DNA of 59,607 nucleotides from Novosphingobium sp. (GTDB lineage: Bacteria > Pseudomonadota > Alphaproteobacteria > Sphingomonadales > Sphingomonadaceae), in the NCBI RefSeq assembly GCF_025351285.1, contig NZ_JANXWG010000099.1, positions 1 to 59,607 of the forward strand, in the 5' to 3' direction. Position numbers and translations under genes: made by a program. The notes beneath the pieces are model-generated. The model did not search any database, was not told where the DNA came from, and was given only the letters and a program-made list of their open reading frames with translations. Positions 29,292 to 38,349 of the stretch are shown piece by piece. Positions within the stretch are counted from its first letter, which is position 1; each line of letters starts with the position of its first letter.

Positions 29292-29336
29292 TCTCTACGG
29301 GCGAAAGTGGCCCGTAGAGAGCGCCCTTTCCGGGCG
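29292..29336 (-). promoter_or_regulatory. Two leader hairpins upstream of rpsL
   Basis: An 11-bp stem (TCTCTACGGGC / GCCCGTAGAGA, 29292-29320, 7-base loop) and a 5-bp GC stem (CGCCC/GGGCG, 29322-29336) are stacked end to end, 20 bases before the rpsL start with AAGGTG between. Likely part of the 5-prime leader of the str operon. Confidence 0.6.
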
Positions 29337-29821
29337 GAAAACCGGTTCCTACTTTTCCTGAACGGAGCGCGGGGGTCCCACGCACGATCAGGTTAGGATC
29401 GAACTGGTCTGGTTCCGTTGGTGTCTGGTGGACGGCTTGGGCCTCACGATGTGCGAAATAGGGTGGCAATTCGACTTTGGCCGAATCAGGCGCCCTTGCG
29501 CATCATGAGCCGAAAACACTCCACCCGAACCCCTTGGGAACCGGGTTACTTTGACGGAATTCTGCGAGGTTGCCCCCACCACACCGCCAATGTTCAGCTC
29601 AACGCCGGACAGGCTTCCCCGTCCGAACGAGTGCGGCCCCTAGGCGTGTTGTTGGTTTTGGTCAAGGACGCGCTGCCCCACCCCATTCGTCAGACGGAAC
29701 GCGGTTCAGCATCCGTCGTGCGGCATCGACGGACGGTGAATGACGAGCGTTGTGTGCGCGCAAACTTCTGGTTTCAAATCGAAGCCGCTTCGCGCAAACG
29801 GCGCGCCTCCAACTCCGCAGA
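29337..29821. other. Long spacer upstream of the str operon; possible promoter
   Basis: No gene is supported in these 485 bases; the short open frames on either strand lack ribosome-binding sites and family resemblance. A minus-strand TTGACC (29660-29665) with TAGGGG (29637-29642) at 17-base spacing is the best promoter candidate I see for rpsL, but the -10 is poor and the leader would be over 300 nt. Confidence 0.3.
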
Positions 29822-30136
29822 TCAGGCTGGCTTCATGGCGTCGATGAAATAGTTACCCGTCACATCGACGTTGTCGAACGGCTCCACCTCCACTTCGACA
29901 TTGGTTTTGCTTTCGTAGGAGTGCATCGCCACAGCGGCCCAGGCAAAAACATCAGCCGGGCCGGCTCCTTCGCGCGAAAACAGATTGTAAAGCTTCCCGT
30001 CCGAATCGTTGTTCAGATAAATCTGAATCCGATTGTCTTTCAGCGGGTGAAGCCCATCCTCGTCTGTGAAATAGTTCAGGAGGATTCCTTTGACTCGTCC
30101 CGAGACGAGCTGCGCCGGCGTTTTCAACTGATCCAC
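29822..30136 (-). CDS. Small hypothetical protein
   Basis: 104 residues from a GTG at 30136 with GGAG eight bases upstream; a TTG 21 bases earlier is the alternative. No signal peptide or membrane segment. The composition is that of a folded protein, with NRIQIYLNNDSDGKLYNLFS and ADVFAWAAVAMHSYESKTNV. I do not recognise the family. GC content looks about 10 points lower than in the flanking genes, suggesting transfer. It is alone between the str operon and the luxC-like gene. Confidence 0.55.
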   Translation of the reverse strand: MDQLKTPAQLVSGRVKGILLNYFTDEDGLHPLKDNRIQIYLNNDSDGKLYNLFSREGAGPADVFAWAAVAMHSYESKTNVEVEVEPFDNVDVTGNYFIDAMKPA

Positions 30137-30249
30137 CCTGCCAACTCCATGTTTCAAGCCAAGCGCTGCATGGCAAAGGTCGCTGTTTCTTTACCGCAGC
30201 AGTTCGCCAACCGGCGAGGGGCGGCTCCTCATCGCAATCCGGCGCGCGT

Positions 30250-31653
30250 TCATGCGGACGCGATGCCGTCCTCATGCGCCATCCAGTGGACGAAGCGGTG
30301 GAGCGGGTACATCGCGTCGTGCGGATTGCCGATCGTGCTTGGGCCGGCCTCGCCCAGATGGACGATCCGCTGCGCTCCGCCACTGGCCAGGCGGTCGCGA
30401 TATACGGCCATACGGTCGAACGGATAAAAGCCCACGGTCTGGGTTGCCACGTTGATATACTTCACCGCATCGTCGAGCGAGTCGACGCGCACCACATTGG
30501 CAGTTTTGTTGATGGGGTGGAAATCGACCGGCTCGTCCGATCGGATCACCAGCCCCTTGCCGTCGGTGCGCCCCCACACGCCGTATTCGTCGTCCATCAT
30601 GATCATCGTCTCGACCGCCTCGCGCATGTCCATGTCGAGAGCGCGCACGTCGCCCGATGCTGCCGCGCGGGTGGCTATGCGGGCGTGCAGCGCGGCGCAG
30701 AAGCGATCGACCTGCTCAGCCGTTCCCTCGACGAACTGGAAGCGGCTGGCGACACAGGCCTCCTGGTTGAGCGTCATCACATCCGCCGAGGCGAGATCGG
30801 CGGTGAGCGCAAGCGTTTCGTCCGAGGCGAAGGCTTCGCGGCCGACGAACGAGATCGAGGTCTTGGGGTCGAACGAGACGAGTTGGAACCCCGGCCCGAT
30901 GTATTTGGCGACATTGCCGATCGCCTCGCCCCCGCCCCATGCGACGATCTTATCGAAGTACTGCGGGCGGTAGAGCACGCGCTCGACGGGTTCGTCGCCG
31001 CCGCGCCAATAGACCGCCGACATCGACTTCACGATCGGATGCGCGGGATCGATATCGGCCATGATCCGCAGGATCGCGACCATCGTGAACGGGTCGCTCG
31101 ACGACATCTTGAACAAGTTGATGGCCTTGACCATCGCCCCTTGCGCCACCGACTTGACCGCCACCCCCGGTGAATTGCCGGGCAGAACGTGGATCAGCCG
31201 CGGCGCGAAGGCGCGCACGAAGCTGCGGCGGCCGGTGAAGTCGTGCTTGGGCACCCATTGATCGAGCGCGCGCGGATCGGGGAAGTTCTGCTCGACTTCG
31301 GCCATGAGCTTGCGCTTGTCGAGATAGGTTGCCGCATACAGCGCCTGGTTTGCGACCACCTCGCGCGGCAGCACGTGGGTGGCGCACATCCGCTCGATAC
31401 ATTCCTGCATGAACACATTCTTCGGATCGCGGATGCGTTCGCCGGTCTCGACGAGGAAGTCGATGATCTCGGCCAGTGGCACGTTGAGCAGCGGCGGCAC
31501 TTCGGTACGGGGGTGGACGACGCGGTCGAGGTCCAGCTTCGGCGTGGCGAAGCGTACGCCCAGGTCGCGCGAACGGTGCACAATGTCCTGCCCTTCAACC
31601 AATTCACCGCGCAGGAAGAAGGGAGCGGAGACAACCGCTTCGGTCTGTTCCAT
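30250..31653 (-). CDS. LuxC-like acyl-CoA / fatty acyl reductase
   Basis: 467 residues. The LuxC family pattern is clear: HVLPGNSPGVAVKSVAQG (nucleotide-binding region), NQEACVASRF with the catalytic Cys at about residue 300, and the end LGEAGPSTIGNPHDAMYPL. LuxC reduces an acyl thioester, bound to this Cys and supplied by LuxE, to an aldehyde with NADPH. The ATG overlaps the stop of the LuxE-like gene (TGATG), so the two are coupled. No luxA, luxB or luxD is present in the window; the aldehyde must serve something other than light. Such non-luminous pairs are known but their physiology is mostly unknown. Confidence 0.85.
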   Translation of the reverse strand: MEQTEAVVSAPFFLRGELVEGQDIVHRSRDLGVRFATPKLDLDRVVHPRTEVPPLLNVPLAEIIDFLVETGERIRDPKNVFMQECIERMCATHVLPREVVANQALYAATYLDKRKLMAEVEQNFPDPRALDQWVPKHDFTGRRSFVRAFAPRLIHVLPGNSPGVAVKSVAQGAMVKAINLFKMSSSDPFTMVAILRIMADIDPAHPIVKSMSAVYWRGGDEPVERVLYRPQYFDKIVAWGGGEAIGNVAKYIGPGFQLVSFDPKTSISFVGREAFASDETLALTADLASADVMTLNQEACVASRFQFVEGTAEQVDRFCAALHARIATRAAASGDVRALDMDMREAVETMIMMDDEYGVWGRTDGKGLVIRSDEPVDFHPINKTANVVRVDSLDDAVKYINVATQTVGFYPFDRMAVYRDRLASGGAQRIVHLGEAGPSTIGNPHDAMYPLHRFVHWMAHEDGIASA

Positions 31654-33002
31654 CACGCCACCCCCCGCACGTAAGCATCGATCGTGCCCGCGCAGCCGAT
31701 CTTGTCGTCACCCTCCAGATCGGCATAGCGCGCGATGTCGTCGCGGATCGACGGGCCGGCATTGCCGCACTTGCAGGGTGCAAAGTCCAGCGCGATCCTG
31801 TCGCCGGTGATCACCCCGCCCCAGCGCCCGTCGAGCGAGAGATCGAAGAACGCCGCGCGGCCCTCGATCTCGCCGTGCTCGTGTGGCAGCCGGGTGCTGC
31901 CGTCCTTGTCGAGCACGAACGGCACGATCCACGGCGGCACGTGATAGCGCCCGCCCTCGCGGCACTTGGGCATCCCCGAGTTCAGTTCCTGCATCGAATA
32001 GTTCTGGAAGTTGCGGTTGCCGGGAATGTTGAAGGTTTCGTGGACAAACTGTTGATAATCGGTGGGCAATTGCGCGCGCTTGAGCCCGCCGCCGACGTAG
32101 ATGCAGTTGTCGGGGTTGAAGTCTTTGGCGCTGAAGCCCTGATCGCGAACCGCCTTGGCCACCGCATAGAGCCCACTCCACAAGCCCGAAACCATCAGCT
32201 TGCGATGACGGTTGGCGATAATCTCCGCCGCCGCAATGCCGATCGCGCGGTCGAGCGTGGTCTGCCGTTCACGCGAGGTGGCCTCGAACGCCGCCACTTC
32301 CTCGGGCCGCGCCACGCCATCGGCCATCTTCTTGCGCATCACGACCATGTTGGTGAGCGTGCCGACGGTGATCGGCGGCACCGGATAGGTAAAGCGCGGC
32401 AACGCGGGATCGGCAAAGGCGGTGTATTGCGCTTCGCCGATCACCTGGTTCTTGGGCACGGTCGCCACCGGCACGCAGCCGATCAGCTTGCGATCCTGCG
32501 CCGGCGCAACCCCTGAACCCCACGCAAACACCTGCACCGTATCGATCCGCGACCAGTCCATATCCTTCTGTGAGGCGATCAGCATCGCCGACTTGCCGGT
32601 GGTCCCGCTCGAACACGAAATGAAGTGCCCGACTGCCTGCAACCGATCGATCCAGTCATCGACGTCTCGGATCGTGTCCGTCTCGATGGGCTGGATCGGG
32701 TACGCCGAGACCGTGCCGAGCCACTTGTTCATCCGCGCCCATTGCTGATCCATCAGCCACTTTTCGGGATAGCTCTTGTAGGCGGTGTGCGGGAACAGCA
32801 GCGGTACCATGTCGTCGAGCGAGTGGGCCGCGTCGATTCCGGTTTCGGTGGCGCGGTGGCCGAGCAGCTTGATGCGATCCTTCTGCTGCTGGAAGCGTTC
32901 ATCGAGCGCCGCGATCTGCGTCGTGCGCAATTCATCGTGCGAATGCGCGAAGCGATCGCGGGCCTGGACCTGGCCGGTCAGCTTGTCGGTTGCAGCACCC
33001 AT
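31653..33002 (-). CDS. LuxE-like acyl-protein synthetase / acyl-activating enzyme
   Basis: 449 residues from the ATG at 33002; a GTG 21 bases upstream would place the start inside an inverted repeat. The ATP-binding P-loop-like motif SCSSGTTGKSAML lies near residue 130 and the region AFFDLSLDGRWGGVITGD with CKCG near the C-terminus resembles LuxE/AMP-ligases. It would activate a fatty or aryl acid as acyl-AMP and pass it to the LuxC-like partner encoded next. The substrate is unknown. A 16-bp inverted repeat abuts the start codon. Cytoplasmic, no signal peptide. Confidence 0.8.
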   Translation of the reverse strand: MGAATDKLTGQVQARDRFAHSHDELRTTQIAALDERFQQQKDRIKLLGHRATETGIDAAHSLDDMVPLLFPHTAYKSYPEKWLMDQQWARMNKWLGTVSAYPIQPIETDTIRDVDDWIDRLQAVGHFISCSSGTTGKSAMLIASQKDMDWSRIDTVQVFAWGSGVAPAQDRKLIGCVPVATVPKNQVIGEAQYTAFADPALPRFTYPVPPITVGTLTNMVVMRKKMADGVARPEEVAAFEATSRERQTTLDRAIGIAAAEIIANRHRKLMVSGLWSGLYAVAKAVRDQGFSAKDFNPDNCIYVGGGLKRAQLPTDYQQFVHETFNIPGNRNFQNYSMQELNSGMPKCREGGRYHVPPWIVPFVLDKDGSTRLPHEHGEIEGRAAFFDLSLDGRWGGVITGDRIALDFAPCKCGNAGPSIRDDIARYADLEGDDKIGCAGTIDAYVRGVA

Positions 33003-33051
33003 CCCGAATCCCTTTAATAACACCTTTTACGTTTCATTAAAGGGATTCGGG
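33003..33051 (-). promoter_or_regulatory. 16-bp perfect inverted repeat at the luxE-like start
   Basis: CCCGAATCCCTTTAAT (33003-33018) and ATTAAAGGGATTCGGG (33036-33051) are exact complements around 17 bases. The proximal arm touches the start codon and contains the only Shine-Dalgarno-like tract (AAAGGG). It could be a katE terminator, an operator, or an RNA hairpin that hides the ribosome-binding site. No T-run follows, which favours the latter two. Confidence 0.75.
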
Positions 33052-33080
33052 GAAAGAATGCAAGCGGATTTTCTGTGCGG

Positions 33081-35186
33081 TCAGGCCAGGTCGCGCACAC
33101 CCGGCTCGCGATCGTAGAACCGCAGCGCCGCCGCCTTGACGAACTTCGGACCAAGATCGGTCACGCCCGCGTCGACCACCACGCCCGCCTTTTCGAGCAG
33201 CGGCCCGGCGGCCTTGCTCGCGCCGATCGCCTTGAGGTGGCCGAACGCGTCCATCGCCCACTGCACCGCCGCGCCCTGCTTGATCAGCGCCGCGCAGCCC
33301 GCCTCTGACAGCACGATCGCCACCGCATCGAACAATTGCGAGGGCGTGCCCGCGAGCTGCCCGTAGGCCTGCTGCAAGCTGCCGTCGGACAGTTTTGCGC
33401 CGCCCACCTTGGGCGCGACCAGCATCGGCTTGCCCTTGGCCTTCTTCACCGCCGCGACCACGCCGGCCAGTTCGGCCGCATCGGTGCCATCGGCAATCAG
33501 CACACCGACGCTACGGCCTTCGAGGGTCGGCTTCATGTTTTTGTGGATCGACAGCGTGTCCGACGGTGCCATGTCGACAGGCGCACGAGCCGGCTTGGCG
33601 GCCTTGGGCAGATCGATTCCCAGCCCCGCCGCGACCCGCTTGGCCAAGCCTTCATCGACATTGCGCAAATTCGCCAGCATGCGCGGCGGAACCTGTTCGA
33701 GCACACCCACTTTCGACAATTCGAACACGAACGACGAGGCGATATGTGCCTGCTCGCTCGGCGTCTGCGAGCGCCAGAACAGCCGCGCCTGGCTGTAGTG
33801 ATCGGCGAAGGTGTCCGAGCGGATGCGGAGCTTGTCGCCGGTTTCGTCGGCGCCGATCACGGCATTGTCGGTGACGAAGCCAGTGGCCACACTTTCACGC
33901 GGGCCGCCGTCCTCGCCATGCGCCGCCAGGCTGTTGGGTTCGTAGTTGGCACGGCCCTTGGGCACCATCGTCTGCATCTGCCCATCGCGCTGGAAATTGC
34001 CGAACGGGCAGCGCGGCGCGTTGACCGGGATCCGATGAAAATTGGTCGTGCCCAGCCGCGATTTCTGCGTGTCGAGATAGCTGAACAGCCGCCCCTGCAG
34101 CAGCGGATCGTTCGAGAAATCGATCCCCGGCGGCACGTTGCTCGGCAGGAACGCAACCTGCTCGGTCTCGGCGAAGAAGTTGTCGACGTTGCGGTTGAGC
34201 GTCATCGTCCCGATGATCCGCACGGGCACGTCGTCCTCAGGGATCAGCTTGGTCGCGTCGAGCACGTCGTAAGGCTGCGCATCGGCAAAGGCCTGGTCGA
34301 ACACCTGGATACCCAGGTCCCATTGCGGGAAATCACCGCCGTCGATCGCCTCGAACAAGTCGCGGCGGTGGTAGTCGTTGTCCGCTGCCTGCAACTTGAG
34401 CGCCTCGTCCCAGATCGTCGATTGCACGCCTGCCCGCGGCTTCCAGTGGAACTTGACGAAGCTGGCCTTGCCCGCAGCGTTGACCAGCTTGAAGGTGTGG
34501 ATGCCGAAGCCCTCCATCATCCTGAGCGAACGCGGCAGCGTGCGGTCGGACATCGCCCACATCAGCATGTGCGTGGTTTCGGGGGTCAGCGAGGCGAAGT
34601 CCCAGAACGTGTCGTGCGCGCTGCCGGCTTGCGGATAACCGCGATCGGCCTCCATCTTCACCGCGTGGATCAGGTCGGGAAACTTGATCGCATCCTGGAT
34701 GAAGAACACCGGGATGTTGTTGCCGACAAGGTCCCAGTTCCCCTCGCGGGTGTAGAACTTGACTGCGAAGCCGCGCACGTCGCGCGGGGTGTCGACCGAC
34801 CCGGCGCCGCCCGCCACCGTGGAAAAGCGCACGAACAGTTCGGTTTTCTCGCCCTTGGTGAACACCGCCGCCTTCGACAGGTCGGAGATGTCGGCGGTCG
34901 CCTCGAACACACCGTGCGCGCCCGATCCGCGCGCGTGAACGATGCGTTCGGGGATGCGTTCGTGGTCGAAGTGGAAGATTTTTTCGCGCAGCACGAAGTC
35001 TTCGAGCAGCGTCGGCCCGCGCACACCGCTGCGCAGGCTGTTCTGGTTGTCCGAAACGGGGACGCCGTGGTTGGTGGTGAGCACTGCTCCGCCACCCCCG
35101 GTTTCCTGGCCAGCGTCCTGATGGGTTTCGCCGCCGTTGCCCGGGCGGGTCGCGACTGGGGTCGTGCTGGGTTTCTTGCTCGCCAT
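33081..35186 (-). CDS. katE: Large-subunit catalase (HPII/KatE type) with C-terminal DJ-1-like domain
   Basis: 701 residues from the ATG at 35186 with GGAGATTATC upstream. The heme core has the catalytic His84 in [12 protein letters not shown], Asn157 in [13 protein letters not shown], and the proximal tyrosine region [14 protein letters not shown] near residue 370. After about residue 550 a class I glutamine amidotransferase-like (DJ-1/PfpI-fold) domain with [15 protein letters not shown] follows, as in E. coli HPII (753 residues). It converts hydrogen peroxide to water and oxygen. Divergent from the transglutaminase-like gene. Confidence 0.96.
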   Translation of the reverse strand: MASKKPSTTPVATRPGNGGETHQDAGQETGGGGAVLTTNHGVPVSDNQNSLRSGVRGPTLLEDFVLREKIFHFDHERIPERIVHARGSGAHGVFEATADISDLSKAAVFTKGEKTELFVRFSTVAGGAGSVDTPRDVRGFAVKFYTREGNWDLVGNNIPVFFIQDAIKFPDLIHAVKMEADRGYPQAGSAHDTFWDFASLTPETTHMLMWAMSDRTLPRSLRMMEGFGIHTFKLVNAAGKASFVKFHWKPRAGVQSTIWDEALKLQAADNDYHRRDLFEAIDGGDFPQWDLGIQVFDQAFADAQPYDVLDATKLIPEDDVPVRIIGTMTLNRNVDNFFAETEQVAFLPSNVPPGIDFSNDPLLQGRLFSYLDTQKSRLGTTNFHRIPVNAPRCPFGNFQRDGQMQTMVPKGRANYEPNSLAAHGEDGGPRESVATGFVTDNAVIGADETGDKLRIRSDTFADHYSQARLFWRSQTPSEQAHIASSFVFELSKVGVLEQVPPRMLANLRNVDEGLAKRVAAGLGIDLPKAAKPARAPVDMAPSDTLSIHKNMKPTLEGRSVGVLIADGTDAAELAGVVAAVKKAKGKPMLVAPKVGGAKLSDGSLQQAYGQLAGTPSQLFDAVAIVLSEAGCAALIKQGAAVQWAMDAFGHLKAIGASKAAGPLLEKAGVVVDAGVTDLGPKFVKAAALRFYDREPGVRDLA

Positions 35187-35351
35187 GATAATCTCCGGTG
35201 GCCTGTCGAGAATGGGGATGTGCCCCTTCAACCCGCGAACCGCGATCAGGGTCCGAGCAAATCGACGGCCGGCGCGCCCGATAATTTTGGGGATCGAATG
35301 GTGCCTTGCGCCGTTATGCGCCAACCCCGACCATTCCGCAGAGCCCCTATC

Positions 35352-36212
35352 ATGTTGATCAAAGCCGGTTTCGACATTGTCATGTCATCGTTTGCGCCCA
35401 CGCCACTGATTGCGCTGTTGAGCGTCCACCCTTCGCGCAACCGCGATCTGCGCACCCCACACCACATCACGATCGAGGCCGAGGGCGCCAGCCCGCGCAC
35501 ACTGCCGGCGTACAATTATATCGACAGCTTCGGCAACGTCGCCACGCGCGTGACGATGCCCGCGGGCCGCACCCGGTTGCGCAACAGTTTCGTGATCTCA
35601 GACAGCGGCTTGCCCGATCGCCGCGCGCCCGACATGCCGGTCATGCCCGTCAATGCACTGCCCGAAGCGGTGCTGCCCTTCCTGCTGGCCAGCCGCTATT
35701 GCGAGACCGAAAGGTTGATGCAGTTCGCGTGGGCGCAATTCGGCTCGATCCTGTCGGCGCGCGGACGGGTCGAGGCGATCGTCGACTGGGTGCATCATCA
35801 CATCCAGTTCGGTTACCAGTTCGCGCGCAAGGACCGCACCGCCTGGGAAGGCTATCAGGAGCGCGTCGGCGTGTGCCGCGATTTCGCGCACCTGGCGGTC
35901 ACGCTGTGCCGCTGCGTCAACATTCCCGCGCGCTACTGCACCGGCTATCTGGGCGATATCGGCGTGCCGCTGGTCGACGCGCCGATGGATTTCAGCGCCT
36001 GGTTCGAAGCGTTCGTCGACGGTGAGTGGTACACATACGATGCGCGCCACAACACTCCGCGGATTGGCCGGATCGTCATGGCGCGCGGCCGCGACGCGAC
36101 CGATGTTGCGATCACCACCGCATTCGGCGGCACCAACCTCGAACGGTTCGATATCGTGACAGACGAGATCAGCCAGTCGCAGGCACAGCCGGGTCTGCTG
36201 CGCGCCGCCTAG
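35352..36212 (+). CDS. Transglutaminase-like family protein
   Basis: 286 residues. N-terminal beta domain (1-105) with YIDSFGNVATRV, then a transglutaminase-like core: Cys175 in GVCRDFAHLAV is the expected nucleophile and Asp230 in YTYDARHN the acid. At the usual His position (HAW) the sequence reads DFSAWFEAF, so Ser215 stands there; a nearby His (ARHN) may substitute, or this may be a subfamily feature. Such proteins may act as cysteine proteases or cross-linkers; function unknown. The stop is three bases from the convergent NYN gene. No signal peptide seen. Confidence 0.85.
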   Translation: MLIKAGFDIVMSSFAPTPLIALLSVHPSRNRDLRTPHHITIEAEGASPRTLPAYNYIDSFGNVATRVTMPAGRTRLRNSFVISDSGLPDRRAPDMPVMPVNALPEAVLPFLLASRYCETERLMQFAWAQFGSILSARGRVEAIVDWVHHHIQFGYQFARKDRTAWEGYQERVGVCRDFAHLAVTLCRCVNIPARYCTGYLGDIGVPLVDAPMDFSAWFEAFVDGEWYTYDARHNTPRIGRIVMARGRDATDVAITTAFGGTNLERFDIVTDEISQSQAQPGLLRAA

Positions 36213-36215
36213 TCC

Positions 36216-37064
36216 TTACCGGTCCGGGCGCGGCGAGCGATCGGTGTTGCGCTTGTCGGCAACATAGCTCTGGCCGCTTTCGGCCTTGAAGATCTCGAAC
36301 AGCCCGGTCGCTTCGAACAAGCCGGGGAAGTTCTTCACGCCATAATTGCGCGGATCGATTGGTGCCTGGCGCTTGGCCGCGCTGCCGGCCGCCGACATCG
36401 CCGCCCAGCCGTCCTCGCGCGCGGAGGCTTCGACCGCACCACGCAGGATCGTGACCAGCGTGGCATCCTGCGCCAGCGGCCGTGGTGCGGTGGCGATCGG
36501 AGTGGAATCGGCAACGGGTGCCTCGACTTTGGCGGAAGGCTTCACACGGTCCTTGCGCTTGGCTTTGGGGGCAGGCTCGCTGACCACGGGATCGACCGTG
36601 ACCGCGCCATCGAGGCTGTCGAGATACAGGAACGTCGTGCAGGCATTCACGAACGGCGCCGGCGTCTTGCGCTCGCCGAAGCCATAGACTTCGTGGCCGT
36701 TGGCCTTGAGCTGCATGATCAGCGGGGTGAAATCGGCGTCGCTCGAGGCGATGCAGAACGCGTCGAGCTTTTGCGTGTAAAGCAGCTCCATCGCGTCGAT
36801 CACCAGCGCAATGTCTGTGGCGTTCTTGCCGGTCGAATAGCTGAACTGCTGGATCGGGCGGATCGCAAATTCGTGCAGCCGCGCCTTCCAGCCCTTGAGG
36901 CCAGAACTGCCCCAATCGCCATATGCGCGGCGGATATTGGCAGTGCCGTACTTCGACAGCTCGGCCAGCATCGCCGCGATTTTGGTGTGCGAGACGTTGT
37001 CGGCATCGATCAGCAGCGCAATGCGCCGGGCGGGCGGATTGCCTGAAGGTGAATCGGATTCCAT
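36216..37064 (-). CDS. NYN-domain (LabA-like) PIN-fold protein with C-terminal OST-HTH/LOTUS-like region
   Basis: 282 residues. The NYN fold, residues about 14-150, has the acidic clusters LLIDADNVS (Asp20, Asp22), TDIALVIDAME and CIASSDADF that hold a metal in PIN-type RNases, plus GHEVYGFGERKTP. A basic, proline/alanine linker follows (150-200). The C-terminal 80 residues, with DGWAAMSAAG and DPRNYGVKNFPGLFE, look like an OST-HTH (LOTUS) RNA-binding winged helix. The expected role is RNA cleavage or RNA turnover; the target is unknown. Confidence 0.85.
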   Translation of the reverse strand: MESDSPSGNPPARRIALLIDADNVSHTKIAAMLAELSKYGTANIRRAYGDWGSSGLKGWKARLHEFAIRPIQQFSYSTGKNATDIALVIDAMELLYTQKLDAFCIASSDADFTPLIMQLKANGHEVYGFGERKTPAPFVNACTTFLYLDSLDGAVTVDPVVSEPAPKAKRKDRVKPSAKVEAPVADSTPIATAPRPLAQDATLVTILRGAVEASAREDGWAAMSAAGSAAKRQAPIDPRNYGVKNFPGLFEATGLFEIFKAESGQSYVADKRNTDRSPRPDR

Positions 37065-37190
37065 TGTATTTCCTTGATAAACCTTAGTTGGATTGGTCGA
37101 TTGTCAGTCTGCGGCGTTTGAATTTGAACCAACAGGCATCGAATGCGTTGTATGCCCGGGGCGCGTTGCGCGCACCGTTCGGAGACTTGA

Positions 37191-37889
37191 ATGTTCGCCT
37201 GGTTCAAAGACCGCTATCTCGACGTTGTCGGCAGCATATACATCTATAACGAACACCGCGGCTATACCGCCATCGACCAGGTGCTCGATGCGATCCGCCA
37301 ACGCTCGCCCGACGACACCGCGATGATCGCGCGGGTCGAAAAGCACCGCGCCGACGAACGCAAGCATTACGTGATGTTCCGCCGCTGGTTCGAACTGCGC
37401 GGCGTGATGCCGCTGTCGGTCAACCGCAGCTTCGGCCACATCGACCGCTTCGTCGAGATCATGTTCGGCCGGCACATCGCCAATCTCGACACGCGCTCGA
37501 TCGTCGAGCGCGACGCGCTGTTCGAACGGCTGTGCCGGGTGATCTCGTTGACCGAACAACGTGGGGCTCGCCAGCTCGAAACCTTGCTGTCGAACCGCAT
37601 GATCCTGTCCGATCCGGTGCTGACGAAAATCTTCCGTATCATCAAGATCGACGAACCGAGCCACTGGGCGCCGTACGACGATTGGCTGTGCGTCAACGCC
37701 AAGCGCGAGCCGCGCTGGTGGGAACGCGCAGTCGACAGCTTCATCCACGCAGAACTGCTGTTCGTGAAGCTGCCGTTCCTGTTCTTCAACCCGTTCATCA
37801 AGCGCCGGACCGACTGGATCGACGCGGCCGAGCCCGTCAGGATCCAGCCGATGCCGGCCCCGTCGCTGGCGACGGTTTCGCGCGCGTGA
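37191..37889 (+). CDS. Ferritin-like di-iron domain protein
   Basis: 232 residues. Ligands fit a four-helix ferritin-like bundle: Glu21 in helix 1, ExxH at 56-59 (ERKH), Glu122 and ExxH at 155-158 (EPSH). The region after 165 is hydrophobic and aromatic (LLFVKLPFLFFNPFI) and may bind a membrane or a partner. Enzymes with this site are oxygenases, oxidases or desaturases, so oxygen-dependent chemistry is a fair inference. It starts an apparent operon with a GtrA protein (gap two bases) and a glycosyltransferase, which suggests modification of a lipid or glycolipid. Confidence 0.75.
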   Translation: MFAWFKDRYLDVVGSIYIYNEHRGYTAIDQVLDAIRQRSPDDTAMIARVEKHRADERKHYVMFRRWFELRGVMPLSVNRSFGHIDRFVEIMFGRHIANLDTRSIVERDALFERLCRVISLTEQRGARQLETLLSNRMILSDPVLTKIFRIIKIDEPSHWAPYDDWLCVNAKREPRWWERAVDSFIHAELLFVKLPFLFFNPFIKRRTDWIDAAEPVRIQPMPAPSLATVSRA

Positions 37890-37891
37890 CG

Positions 37892-38344
37892 ATGCAGTCG
37901 ACGTTCGACATGGATCGCGCCGATCACACGAGCGCCAGCAAGATGCGCCGGCTGCTCTCGCCGCGCGTCGGGGCGATGCTGGTGCGCAACACCGTGGTCA
38001 GTTGCTTCGTGTTCGGCATCGGGCTGGTGGTGCTGTGGGCGCTGGTTCAGTTTCTCGGCGTATCGAAAGTGGTCGCCGCGGGGATCGGATTCGTCATCGC
38101 CAACACGCTGCATTACATGCTCGGCCGGGCGTGGATCTTTCGCGGCAGCGATCGCGGCGTGGGCAGCGGTTATGCGCTGTTCCTGGTCAATTCGGGCGTG
38201 GGCCTGCTCGTCACCACCGCACTTTATGCCGCCCTGCTCGCAGTAACGCACATGAATTACCTTGTCGCCCGCGCGCTGGTGTCGCTGGTGGCGGGCCTCG
38301 TCGTGTTCGTGCTCAACGCGGCGCTCAACTTCCGGCAGGTTTGA
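37892..38344 (+). CDS. GtrA family membrane protein
   Basis: 150 residues with four hydrophobic segments: CFVFGIGLVVLWALVQFLG, AAGIGFVIANTLHYMLGRAW, YALFLVNSGVGLLVTTALY and ALVSLVAGLVVFVLNAALNF. The ANTLHYMLGRAWIF motif is characteristic. GtrA proteins are thought to move polyprenyl-linked sugars across the membrane or assist glycosyltransferases. The stop overlaps a possible TTG start of the glycosyltransferase gene, so they are probably coupled. A cytoplasmic N-terminal tail of about 30 residues is present. Confidence 0.88.
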   Translation: MQSTFDMDRADHTSASKMRRLLSPRVGAMLVRNTVVSCFVFGIGLVVLWALVQFLGVSKVVAAGIGFVIANTLHYMLGRAWIFRGSDRGVGSGYALFLVNSGVGLLVTTALYAALLAVTHMNYLVARALVSLVAGLVVFVLNAALNFRQV

Positions 38345-38349
38345 GGCGC

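Noticed and set aside
29380..29415. tRNA-like segment (GTTCGATCC on the minus strand)
   Set aside because: No matching acceptor, D or anticodon stems and no CCA; only the T-loop-like string is present.
29418..29852. 144-codon plus-strand open frame in the str-upstream spacer
   Set aside because: No ribosome-binding site, skewed composition, and partial overlap with the opposite-strand orphan gene.
33336..35350. Very long plus-strand open frame antisense to katE (part of a 958-codon frame)
   Set aside because: The minus strand encodes a full catalase with conserved active-site residues. The antisense frame is Arg/His/Gly-rich, has no family features, and arises from GC codon bias. Only its last part, from 35352, is a real gene.
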